This document shows, one piece after another, positions 22,662 to 32,204 of a stretch of DNA of 64,000 nucleotides. Both the position numbers and the translations under genes were made by a program. The stretch is from Hyaloraphidium curvatum. Taxonomy: Eukaryota > Monoblepharomycota > Hyaloraphidiomycetes > Hyaloraphidiales > Hyaloraphidiaceae. Numbering within the stretch: position 1 is the first letter of the stretch; each line of letters begins with the position of its first letter. The stretch spans positions 496,001 to 560,000 of the forward strand of contig JAIVFI010000009.1 of the NCBI GenBank assembly GCA_025558095.1, read 5' to 3'. Below the pieces are notes generated by a model. That model was not told where the DNA came from and ran no database searches. It saw nothing but the letters and a program-made list of their open reading frames with translations.

Positions 22662-22913
22662 GAACGGGAGGTCGCCTTGTGGACGCAGCGCACATCTCGT
22701 TAGCTGCGAGGCTGCCTAGAATCGCCGAAGCTTCATGATCTGGCACTGGTTTCCTTGATAGAGGTCTTCTGCGTTTTGAACGAGGGCCGAAACGCGGAAG
22801 AAGCCTGGCGTCGCTGTCAACAAGGGGTTGCGGCGTCGAACGCCGAACGCCGAACTCCTCGCCTCGAAAGGCGGCATCCGACCTCTCTCCCTCCTCTTCC
22901 CGACCTCCTCGCC

Positions 22914-23172
22914 ATGTCCGGCCGCGGCAAGCCCCGCGGCATCGCCCCTCCCGCGCCCTCGCTCGCCGACGCCCTCATGGCCGAGCTCGCGCACCCGGGC
23001 AACCTGAAGCTGGCGTTCCACGCCGGCGTGTTCCTGCTCTCGATCTACGTGTTCCGGGAGGTGGGTTGGCGCGGTCGTTTGCCGGCAGACAGGGGCGGCA
23101 GGCTGACGAGAATCCGCGGCTTGCGTTTCGCGCGGCGCGGCATCGCAGTACGGCGACCTGCTCGTCATGTGA
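22914..23172 (+). CDS. TOM6: Tom6-like subunit of the mitochondrial TOM complex
   Basis: Two exons (22914-23060 and 23149-23172) with an 88-nt GT-AG intron give 56 codons. The last exon adds only seven residues, YGDLLVM. The C-terminal half reads AELAHPGNLKLAFHAG, a hydrophobic span, then FREYGDLLVM. This resembles the fungal Tom6 pattern T/A-x-P-x-N-x-x-V ... G-V ... S-x-G-E-L-L-L. Tom6 is tail-anchored in the outer membrane and stabilises the Tom40 pore with Tom22. The gene is too short and too spliced to show as a long open frame, so the call rests on the pattern plus exact splice sites. Confidence 0.6.
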
Positions 23173-23492
23173 GGCGATTCGGACAGAGGTGCTCTTCGGC
23201 ACCATTTGCGGTCGCGGCCCGCGTCGGCAGGCGACGGAGGCGGCACCGGTGCTGAGCATGGGCGCGCCCGGATTTCGAATCGGACTCTTTCCTCGGTCCT
23301 CCGCCATCGGCCGGGATTTCATGCTGCGAATGTATCTCTTTCAACATACAGCGGATCTTGGCCGAGCAATTTCGAGCGGGTCCTTTCCCTGCTGCGTTAA
23401 AGGCCCATCAGTTCCCGCCCTTCCGTCAACTTCATTTCTCCTCACTCCGGCCGGTCTCCAGACGCCTTAACGGCCGTGCCCGGAACGGTCCT
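23173..23492. other. Convergent 3' region between TOM6 and histone H1
   Basis: 320 bp between two stop codons. No gene or repeat seen. It probably holds both 3' UTRs. Confidence 0.5.
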
Positions 23493-24679
23493 TCACTTCT
23501 TCTTGGGAGACGCGCGCTTGCCCCTGGCCTTGGACGCGGCGGCCTTCTGCGGTTCAGCTCAGGGTTCAATGGGTGCCTGCAGCGTGGCGCAGCGCCAGCG
23601 CACCTTGGTGACCTTCCCGGCGCCGCGCTTGGGAACCGTTTTCTTGCTGGTGGCGACCTTGGCGGGTTTTTTCTTAGCGGCGGCGGTCTTCTTGGCGGGG
23701 GCAGCGCGGGCGGGCTTGGCGGCCGTCTGCAGAGGGCCAGGCGGCCGATCAGCGATGATCGGCTGCGGAAACCGGCTACAAACACCTACCTTGCCCTTGG
23801 CGGGGGTCGATCTCTTAGCGGCCGTGGTCGCTTGCTTCTTGGGTGCGGCCTGGGGAGCAAATATGCGTCCGATCAGATCCCCGCCGCACGGGGAACGAGA
23901 ACATCCAGCTGACCTTCTTGGCGGGTGCCTTCTTCGCTTTTCCGGCAGGTTTAACCGCTTGCTTGGGAGCCGCCTTCTTCTTGGACGCGGCGGGTGCCTT
24001 GTCCGAGGCAGGCGACGACTTGGCCGTCGATGCCTTGGATCTGGTCCTGGTCGCCCCCGACTGCTTCTTGGATTCCGAGTCCGAAGCCTGCTTTGGCAAG
24101 GTCGAGCGAAAAGGTCGCGGATCAGTGAGGAGGAACGGAAGCCGGCGATCAATCGCGATCGCGCACCTCCTTCGCGACCTTGACCGGGCCGGCGGGGCCC
24201 TTGGGCTGCTCCAAAAGACCCGAGGCGACCTCGCGCTTCAGAGCGTTGTTGAACCTTGCGTCGAATCCTCCTCTCGAACCGTGGACGTCGTAGCTGCCAG
24301 AGTGCGTCAGCGGTCCACAAGAGACGGACTTCAAAAGCGACCCGGCGTCGTCGACGCGGTCCCTTACTTTAATTCGATGTACTTCTTGAGTGCCTGTCGC
24401 GAGGTCCCGTTTCGCTCCTTGAGAGCGCTTAGTGCCTCTAGGAACATTGTGCGGAAAGGCGGGTGCGACGGTTTCGACCTCTGAACCTGCCGGGACCCGC
24501 GGTCAGCTGACTGCGGAGAGCATAAACGTCGCCGCGATCGAGTGGCCGGGGTGTTTGGGGACGCAAGGCGAAGCGGAACGGGATTCCCGTCGCGACGGTT
24601 CCCGCGTCACGGGGCGCGGGGAGCGGCAACGCAGAGCGGCGGAGGGGCGTCGACCACGGAAGCGCACCTTCTCAGCCAT
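23493..24679 (-). CDS. Linker histone H1
   Basis: A multi-exon gene whose first exon encodes only MAEK (24668-24679), followed by a 187-nt intron (24481-24667). The H15 winged-helix domain follows: SHPPFRTMFLEALSALKERN, GTSRQALKKYIEL, then after an intron YDVHGSRGGFDARFNNALKR and GLLEQPKGPAGPVK. The remaining exons encode a Lys/Ala/Pro/Ser tail (KAPAKK, TPAKGK, AKKTAAAKKKPAKVATSKK) ending KRASPKKK at 23493. The single globular domain and long basic tail fit an ordinary fungal H1 rather than the two-domain budding-yeast Hho1. Four further short introns interrupt the tail. All keep frame with GT-AG ends. Confidence 0.9.
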
Positions 24680-25155
24680 GCCTTTACGAATCTGGAGCGG
24701 GGGAGGGGTGAACGGGCCGGCCTGGGAGTAGCGAGCTTGGGCTGAATGAGGTGCGGTTTTGGGTGACGGTTCGCAGGCGACTGCTCCGGATCAGTCACTC
24801 GAACAATCCGGTCGGAGTTCATCGTCCAGCTATATTTTACGTTCCACTAAAGGCAACCTCAAAATTCTCACGGCAAGATTGGGTTTCGCGCGCTCTGGAT
24901 GCCTTTGTAAACCATCAAAGCACCGTCATCGATCGTCGTGTCTCTGACGTTCGGGGAAGCTGGATCCCAGTTCAGGACATCACGTGTCCTTGTATTTGCT
25001 TAATGCATCGGCAAGGTAGCAGTATTCCGGGGTAGATCTCCTTTCCGCCGTAACACGCCCGTCAGCGGGGTCCCTCAACGGAAGTTGATCACGTCAGCTT
25101 GCGCAACCAACCACGACGTCCACCTTCGTCCTCAGGGGGCCTCGTTTCCATCGAG
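24680..25155. other. Divergent promoter region of histone H1 and a RING gene
   Basis: 476 bp between opposite start codons. It is more AT-rich than the surroundings near 24800-24990. No supported gene or RNA. Confidence 0.5.
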
Positions 25156-25730
25156 ATGTCGTACTGGGAAGACCACAACGTCGAGCACCCCGAGACGGGC
25201 TCCAAGACGGCCTCAGGAGCCGATTTGCGCGACTTCATGGCCCCCGCTCCCCGGCGCCGGAGTCAGGATGATACGGACCGTCTCCTGGGGTACGTGCTGC
25301 CAATTCGACACCTTGAACGCAACCTGACCACATTTCTACCTCATGCAGTATGTTTGCGGGCCTTGGTGGCTCCGATTCGGAGCGGGACCGCGACCGGCTG
25401 CTGGACGGAGTTGTCTCGCGAATCCTCTCGGACGTTTCACCCCAATCGCGGGAGGCGGGCGCTTCCCAGGCCTTCATCGACTCTCTTCCCGCCGTCGATG
25501 TTCCCGCGGATTCGCGGGGCGACTCTTGCGGGATCTGCATGGACCCTCTGCCGGCTGTTGTCCGTGGACTGCCCTGTCGGCACCTGTTCCACGCCGGCTG
25601 CCTCGTCCATTGGCTCAAGGTCAGCCACAAATGTCCTGCGTGCAGGAGGGAGTTTCCGACAGAGGACAAAGCTCGCTCGAGGCCCATAGTGGTTGCGGAC
25701 GAGGAAGAGGATGACTCGATGTACGGATGA
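25156..25730 (+). CDS. Small RING-H2 E3 ubiquitin ligase
   Basis: Two exons (25156-25289, 25349-25730) with a 59-nt intron give 171 codons. The C-terminal half holds a RING-H2: C-G-I-C, then C-R-H-L-F-H, a Cys (HAGC), and C-P-A-C. This fits the C3H2C3 zinc-ligand order with the conserved Trp and Pro that contact the E2 (WLKVSHKCPAC). The N-terminus is short and hydrophilic (MSYWEDHNVEHPETG). It has no membrane span, unlike many small RING-H2 proteins, so it is probably soluble and resembles RNF181/RNF126-type ligases. The acidic tail EEEDDSMYG closes the protein. Confidence 0.85.
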
Positions 25731-25872
25731 TGTCCCGGGATCGCGGTGGACAAGGATTCAGATGGCAGAGATTGACAATGTCGATGCACTGTTGGCGACG
25801 AATTGATAGATAAAGGGAAACAACTCTCGCCAATGGCATTCAACTGCCCACGTCCATTGACGTTGAAACTGG

Positions 25873-26700
25873 TCACTCCGACAACCTCTTCCGCTTCCTC
25901 TCCCTGTCGTCATTCGCATGGAGGTCCGTGCGCATGCCGGCGGAAGGGGGAATCGGCACCGCAAACTCCGCAGGCGGAGCACCAGGCCAGGCATTCTGCC
26001 CCTGTTCGTCCGGGCTGCGGCCTCCAAGATGCAGTCCTCCGACAATCTTGCGCATCAAGGGTGAGAATCCAACGGACCTCCGCGGGGATTTCATAACCAT
26101 CGAAGGTTCCTGGGCCGGCCTGCTCGGCGACCCGACCGGCTGCTCCGCATCTGCGCGGCTCGAGCGGCGGGGCAGCTTGGAACCCAGCATTTTGAACAAG
26201 TCCATCGGAGATCCTTTGCGAGGAGACGAAGTAGCTTCGTGGGGAGGAGAGCGGAACGGAGAGCGGTGAGGGTTCTTGAGTGCGAAGCCCGTTGGAACAG
26301 CGAAGCCGTCGTCGTCGTCTTCGACGAGGAACACGGAACGAGGTCTGAAACAGACATGAATTAGTTTCATTTCATTGCTTCTCGTTCCCGCTGGCTCCCA
26401 CCTGTTGTCTTCGGTCCTGTATTCGGGCATCTTTGCGACTGCGATTTCGCCCAGCACGCGCCGACCCGTGGCATTGACCAGCGGCAGCACGGGGCCGGGC
26501 GACTTGTACGCATAGCGAAATCCGGCGACCGGTGGCGGGCTCGCATTCTCCTGGTCGCTCGCATTCGGCGACGAGGAGACGCCGAAAGGGGACGGGGGTA
26601 CCGAGAGCCTGCCGGCCGCAGTCGGCGACGGGGAAGCGCAGAGCGGCATTTTCGGCGCTCGCGCGGGGCTGCGCAGCGGGGACGGCTCCGTTCCGAGCAT
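25873..26700 (-). CDS. Ser/Pro-rich protein with a cyclin/securin-type destruction box
   Basis: The frame is continuous if a 60-nt GT-AG intron is removed, joining PEYRTEDN to RPRSVFLVEDDDDGF. The protein is disordered and rich in S/T-P sites (SPLRSP, PPSPFG, SSPRKGSP), as in CDK substrates. The stretch NATGRRVLGEIAVAK has the R-x-x-L-G-x-I form of the destruction boxes of B-type cyclins and securin, with QENAS nearby. The C-terminus is basic (RERKRKRLSE). It could be an APC/C-regulated cell-cycle factor, but I cannot match it to a named family. Coding sequence may extend upstream of the ATG at 26700, since the frame stays open to about 26787. Confidence 0.6.
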   Translation of the reverse strand: MLGTEPSPLRSPARAPKMPLCASPSPTAAGRLSVPPSPFGVSSSPNASDQENASPPPVAGFRYAYKSPGPVLPLVNATGRRVLGEIAVAKMPEYRTEDNRWEPAGTRSNEMKLIHVCFRPRSVFLVEDDDDGFAVPTGFALKNPHRSPFRSPPHEATSSPRKGSPMDLFKMLGSKLPRRSSRADAEQPVGSPSRPAQEPSMVMKSPRRSVGFSPLMRKIVGGLHLGGRSPDEQGQNAWPGAPPAEFAVPIPPSAGMRTDLHANDDRERKRKRLSE

Positions 26701-26856
26701 GGTTCGCGCCGTCTTGGGGGTTGATTCGGAGGGCGCCGCAAAGACACGGCGGGCGGCGATCAAAGCCGTCCGTGGCTGCAGGCGCACAGGACCTTGACGG
26801 AAACTTCGATCACGGTATAGCTTTCGGACTCTGCCTTTTGAATAGGCGCAAGTACA

Positions 26857-28265
26857 TCACCAGAAACATCCAGCGGCCTTGGCCTCGATGCGCGCGGCCC
26901 AGCGATCATCGCAGAAACCGTCGCACACCCTGATGTCACGGCCGACGATCTGGTCCCACGTTTTCTTCTCTTCGGCCCACAATGCGCGGTGGGCATCCTC
27001 CTCATGCTGGCCTTGATCGCCGCAACCAAGGTTGTGAATGGTGTCTATCCGAAGAGTAAGACTTGGTTTGCCGAAAAGCTGTTCAATCAGGTGCAATTTC
27101 TCACGTTTGGTGGCTCCCAAGCGCAGATGATGGGCATGAAGGTGTCGAAGATTGGGAGGGGCAGTTCCATGCTCGTAGATCTTCCGGGCATTGATCTCGT
27201 CCGCTTCGAAGACCTCGACAGAATCCAGCTTGCATAGGTCAGCCCACTCAACGTGGGCCGCCAAAAAAGGGTCGTCGAAAAGAATGCGATCTACCAGGTC
27301 CTTCACCACCTTCGGTCGAAAGAAGTCGTGTCTAGCGCCTTCAACAAAGAGACCTGTTGGGTCCCCCGAGTCTCTGACAATGAAGGTCTTGATCTTCGAG
27401 ACGAATCCCTCCGAAACCTCGTCGAAAAGCGTATCCCTCACGGTGTAACTTGTATCGTAGCAATGATAGCCAAAGGTTATGTCTTCAAGATTTTCAAGTG
27501 AACCAAAATAGTCCAACAAATAAGTGCTGCACGAACCCAGAGTTGTAAGCGTCCGGATGCTTCTCCAGCCATCGATCTCATGCACAATAACGTCGGGCAA
27601 GGCCAGATTCAACACTTCAATGCCGCTGCTAATGTTCCCTATGGCCCCCAACACCTCACCGTCAAGGACTTCAACGGATAGCTCGCGGATGTTGTCGCAC
27701 CGTTGAAGAAGGTGCACTGCACGGCCTACACTTGCCATGTCCAAAGGTCCCAGATGTAGCCGAAGCACGTGTTGAAACTTGCCCACACGCTGCGAGTCCC
27801 GAGCGAAGTTCCAGAAGGAGATCTCGGAGCCAATAGCACGGTCCATGGCTTCATCACTTCCAAAAGCATTCTCTTCACTAAAGATATGCCTTGAACAGCC
27901 CCAACCGTGCGGAGCTACTCGTTTCAAGTCCACGGCTTCCATAATCTGGGGATCAAGAGGCGGTAGTTGCCGCGGGAAGTGGCCATGAGGTGAAACAGGG
28001 TCCGCGAGCCGGGTTCCAGGAACGACGCGACCGCAAGGAGCAGCTCCGGTGGTAATCGCGGGCCATCTTCGTCGTCGCGAGGATTCGTTTGGTTCGGCGC
28101 GTTCGATTCGGCGTCCACCGGGGCGTTGTTTTCGAGCTGGCGTCGGCTCGTCCTGGTGCCCCGAGCCGCGACCCGTCCACGAGTACGAGGTGCTTCGAGC
28201 GAAGCGGAATGCTCGCTGCTAAGTCCAGCAACAGCGGTTCTTCGAGCTTGGCGCGGAGCGGACAT
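26857..28265 (-). CDS. F-box/LRR-like protein with a one-base frameshift
   Basis: From ATG 28265 the frame encodes a basic N-terminus and an F-box (GPRLPPELLLAVASFLEPGS, LFHLMATSRGNYRLLIPRL). It then reads into a stop at about 27924. The LRR-like remainder, about 350 codons (EAVDLKRVAPHG ... CFW), continues in the next frame. Adding one G at the TTATGG near 27937 restores L-W-E-A-V-D-L, the usual F-box end, so the break looks like a single-base deletion. No intron with GT-AG ends fits without removing F-box residues. It is either a young pseudogene, an allele, or a consensus error. Confidence 0.65.
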
Positions 28266-28469
28266 AATCGTCGAACTTCTTAGGAGTGCCTCCCGCAGTC
28301 CTGACGAGGGATTCGCGCCGCCGTCATCACCATCACCCTTGGAAATGGCGACGTGGCCCAGCAGCTGCCAGCAACGGACTGCAGAAGGTGTACAACAGTA
28401 AGGAAATCACAATTCATCTAGTGTGCCCATGACGAAGACCATGCCGAGGTTCAGGCTCATACACGCCAT

Positions 28470-29291
28470 TCATTTCGGCGCATACAGCCGCGCCTGCTCC
28501 TTGATCTTCTTCTCATAGGCATTTCTGTCCTTCTTCATGAGCGCGTAGGCTTCCGCCTGCGCCGGCGAGTCGAGGTTCGCGTTGTCGAGAAGGTCCTGGA
28601 TCCCGAGCAGGATCTGCTTCACCGTGATTGCGGGCTTCCAGTCCTGTGAAAGACCGACGTCAACCCAGCGAGCTCCATGAGATGATGAGGCTAACCCACC
28701 TGATCCTCGTTGAGAATGCTGAGGCAGATCGTGCCCGAAGGGTAAACGTTGGGGTGGAAAATCGGCGGGGTGAAGCGGCACTTTGGCGGCTTCTGGGGGT
28801 AATCCTCGGGAAAGACCATGACGAGCTTGTAAAGTCCGCCTTCCCAGGATGTTCCCCTGCCAGCAGCCCTCCAGTGAGCCCATGTCGTGTCGGCCCGACG
28901 CGCTACCCACGCTTTCCCGGGGATTCCAACGTGCCACTCTGCGACGGGCCGGGCCCCATGTGAGAAAAGGCGATGCCTCTCCATGCTACCGAGCAATTCC
29001 CACCCATGAGGTTTTGGCTCCCGTCCGCGGCCTTTGCCGGCTTCGCCCAGAACCCGTACGGCTGATCTGTGGGGAAGCGTCAGAGGCATCGTTGGCGTGC
29101 GCTCCCCGGTCCGCAGCGCTCGTCCAGCGCCTCCAATGCTTACCCTTCCTCCACTGCTTCCGCTCCTCGGAGAGCCGCGCTTTGCAGAGCGCCGACTGGG
29201 AGTTGGGACGTCGGATTCAGCATCGATTTTGGGAGGGCGTGCCGGCCGTCAGACGACGCGAGCTCGACGCTGCCGGCGCCGCTCTCACCAT
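28470..29291 (-). CDS. UBC9: SUMO-conjugating enzyme E2
   Basis: Splicing yields exactly 158 residues, the length of human UBC9. The initiator ATG (29289-29291) is followed at once by GT: exon 1 contributes only Met, and exon 2 starts at 29195 with [18 protein letters not shown]. Conserved blocks are [48 protein letters not shown] and [15 protein letters not shown]. The active Cys falls at residue 93, as in human. [18 protein letters not shown] follows. The enzyme transfers SUMO from the Aos1-Uba2 E1 to substrates. Five short introns. Its start lies 152 bp from the divergent EXO5 start. Confidence 0.95.
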
Positions 29292-29443
29292 TTTCGTTCT
29301 CGAGAGCAAGTCTGGAGCACGGTGGAGCGGCCGTGCGCCGGAGGATGGGGTTTCGTGTGGGATGCAGCTCGCTCGCGGACCGAGACGACTCGCTCCGCAA
29401 TCGATCAACGCGCCGCACGCCGGGGGACGACGGTCCCCGAGCA

Positions 29444-30595
29444 ATGTCCTCGCCTTCGCCGCCGCCATTTGACGACGGGCTGGACGATGCGCTTCTCGCG
29501 CTCCCCGACGCGCTGCCGCTGCCGGTGCCTCCGAAGCGGGCGCTCCTCTCGGTCACGAACCTCGCGGACACGCGACACTGCGAGCTGCAGGCGCTTTATG
29601 TCTGCACGCTCCGCGGAGGACGACGGCGCCGGACCCAGGCCATGCGCGACGGCGAGGCGGCCCACGCGGCGTTGGAGCGGGAGGCAAACGGGCCGGCATT
29701 GGAGATCGAGGTGGTTTCCAGGGAGGACTCTTTTGCGGTCGTGGTCCTCAACGCGATCGGACTGCTGGAAGCGCTGGCAGCGGGCATCCTCGACCGAGTG
29801 CGCGAGATACCGGTGTGGGGCCGTATTGCAGGGCAGCTCGTGTGGGGCTACTTGGATCAGCTCGAGCGTCGACAGGGGGTCGACGGACTCGTGATTTCCG
29901 ACACCAAGACGGTGGCCGGCATTCCCCGCGATCCCGACAGAAAGGCAGCGGGACCGGGCGGGCTGCAGATCTCGGTGTACAAGCACCTCTTCGACCGCTT
30001 GGTTACGGGCGGGGACGAGCGGTTTTCGGATGCCAAAGAGCTACTTGCGGCGCTTGGACTGGACGCCGAGGCGAACCTTTCTACCGCGATCGTCGGACGC
30101 ATATCGGCAATGGGCTTGATTGTGCAGCAAGACCGGCCGGTCACGCCCGACCCTCCGCTCCCGTCGACTTTCGCCACCAATCCTGACGGCACCATCGTCA
30201 TCGGGAGCGACGCCGAGCCCGAGCCTTCCAGCAGCCAGTCGACGCCCAACAGGCCGCAAACCAGCGCTCCCGAAACCCTCTCCGCCCTCCTCCCGCATTT
30301 GCTCCTCCGCTTCTCGCTGCTGCCCACGAGCACCGACCGCCCCGAACTCTGCCTCGTCCCGCGCGACCCCGGCAAAACGGGCCACACGGTCGCCGTACCC
30401 TTTTCCCCCGCCGAGTTCGATGCCGCCGCCCGCCGCGCCGTCGAAGTGTGGACGGGGGCGAGGGAGCCGTGCGGGCCCGACGTCGAGGAGGCGTGGAAGT
30501 GCGCGGAGTGCGAGTTCGCGGAAGGGTGCGGTTTCCGGATACGCAGGGCGGAGGAGATGGCGGCGAGGGGAATGAGAAAGGCCTGGACGGCCTGA
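29444..30595 (+). CDS. EXO5: Exonuclease V (EXO5/Dem1 family)
   Basis: An intronless frame of 383 codons from ATG 29444. The PD-(D/E)xK nuclease core is visible as VWGYLDQLER followed by LVISDTKTV (D-x-K), with the downstream QISVYKHLF motif. A four-Cys iron-sulfur cluster is suggested by one N-terminal Cys (LADTRHCELQ) and three C-terminal ones (WKCAECEFAEGC). This layout matches EXO5, a single-strand-specific exonuclease acting in nuclear interstrand-crosslink repair in animals and in mitochondria in budding yeast. There is no obvious mitochondrial presequence. An upstream in-frame ATG at 29345 is less likely because it overlaps the UBC9 promoter. It converges with the RPA34-like gene, stops 21 bp apart. 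Confidence 0.85.
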   Translation: MSSPSPPPFDDGLDDALLALPDALPLPVPPKRALLSVTNLADTRHCELQALYVCTLRGGRRRRTQAMRDGEAAHAALEREANGPALEIEVVSREDSFAVVVLNAIGLLEALAAGILDRVREIPVWGRIAGQLVWGYLDQLERRQGVDGLVISDTKTVAGIPRDPDRKAAGPGGLQISVYKHLFDRLVTGGDERFSDAKELLAALGLDAEANLSTAIVGRISAMGLIVQQDRPVTPDPPLPSTFATNPDGTIVIGSDAEPEPSSSQSTPNRPQTSAPETLSALLPHLLLRFSLLPTSTDRPELCLVPRDPGKTGHTVAVPFSPAEFDAAARRAVEVWTGAREPCGPDVEEAWKCAECEFAEGCGFRIRRAEEMAARGMRKAWTA

Positions 30596-30616
30596 AGGGC
30601 GAATAGACGGGCGAGT

Positions 30617-31967
30617 TCAGACGTCGCTGATTCGGACCTTCTTCTTGGGCTTGATTTCCGAGTCCGGGCCGTCCTTGCGCTTGTGGAGGATGCCTTTCGG
30701 CGCGGCAGGGGCAGGCGAGGGTTCGGGTGAAAGCGTCTTTGATCGCTTGTCCTTCTTAGATCCGTCCTTGTCCTTTTTCGAGGACTTGTCCTTCTTCGAG
30801 GACCGCTCGTCGTCCTTGGAAGAGACCTCCTTGCTTTTCGCAGGCGTCTCCTGGGCGCCGTCAGCCTCAACGTTGCGGTGTTTGTCCTTTTTCCGCTTCC
30901 CGGGGCTGCCAGGCGCCTCCCAACCGGCAGCGGGGACGGCGATCGCTCCCCTCGCCACTTCACGCTCCAAGCTCTCTTCCAGGTCCTTTCCCGACGCTGA
31001 AGCACCGAATGGCAGCACGATGCGGGCGCCCATGCCCGAGGGATGGTTCCTTCCACGCGGCGGCGGCAGCGCTGCAGGCCCGTCCTTTTCTTTTGCCGGC
31101 GCCGGAACCACGGAGAGGAAGCGCGAAAACGGAACGGGTGCTGCCACACAAAGAAAGGTATCGGCTTCGAGGACAAGCAACCAAATGAGGAGACGACCCA
31201 CCTAGCACCATGGCCCCGCCATCGTCCTCGCCAGCATCGAAGCTCGGCACGAGGCACTCAAGCTGCGCCATGTCAGCGGCATCGCCCTCCGCCACCTCCT
31301 CGACCGTGTACCGCGTCCCATGGGCCTCGAATGCCGCCCCGGGTTCCAGCTTCACCCCGTCCAGGTCGGCCGCTTCCAGGTGGGGAGGCACCCTCAGGAT
31401 CCAGAGCTGTTTTGGCTTGCCCTCCTCCGGAGCAACCAAACGCGGGTCGAAGGGCGACAGCTCCGCCTCGGAACGAACGCGGGAGGGGTACGCGGGGGCG
31501 AATGCGAAGCCGGGCGGGGTGGGTTGTGAGGTGTTGGGTTTGCGCGGAGCCGGGCGGTCCGGCGCCGCAGGCTGGCCGCCCTTGGCCTTTTCAGAGTCCT
31601 TCGCCTTTTCCTTTTCCTCCCTCCGCTTCTCCTTGTCGGATTTGTCCTTTGCTTTGTCCGCTCCGTCTGACGATTTGTCCGGTCGCTCCTTCGACGACTT
31701 GTCCGGCCTGGGTTTCTCCTTATCCGTTCCGCTTTCGCGGGAATCGTCCTTCTTCTGACCGTCCTTACCGCCCTCTGGACGTGCCAATAGCGTTGCCGCC
31801 GCCGGTTTGACCCCAGAAGGCGGCGGCTTCTGCTTGTCGCCAGGTCCCGCGGGCGTCGCGAGCTTCGACGACCCGGGCTTAGCCAGCGACCCCGCAGGCC
31901 GGCCGAAACCCGGGCGGGCGGCAGCTACGGGCGTTTTCGACGCTCGAGCGGGGGATGCCGAGGCCAT
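30617..31967 (-). CDS. RNA polymerase I subunit RPA34-like
   Basis: Two exons joined by a short GT-AG intron near 31105-31202 (GAMVL to APVPFSRFLSV). A disordered, Lys/Glu/Ser-rich N-terminus precedes a compact block (KPKQLWILRVPPHLEAADLD, AAFEAHGTRYTVEEVAEGD, MAQLECLVPS). A long Lys-rich tail (SSKKDKSSKKDKDGSKKDKR) ends in KKKVRISDV. The order fits A34.5/RPA34, which dimerises with A49 on Pol I. Against this, the N-terminal extension is unusually long and the fold cannot be verified by eye. The Pol I largest subunit lies at the other end of the window. The link may be chance. Confidence 0.5.
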
Positions 31968-32204
31968 CCCTGTGCGCAGGAGTCGGAATCGGGGCGGGTT
32001 TCTGTGTACTTGTTTTCAACGACATCACCTTCGCACATTCAGCTCGAAGGCGTCAAGGAGAACGGAGGCCGGATCCTTGCACAGGCCGCAAAACACAAAA
32101 CGTGGTCGGACACTTCGCGCAGGCGCATCCTTGCCGTTCCATCTATCCATCCGTTCCGTTGCCTTGACCGGAACCCCATGCCGCCCCGGACGCCTCGGGC
32201 CGCC

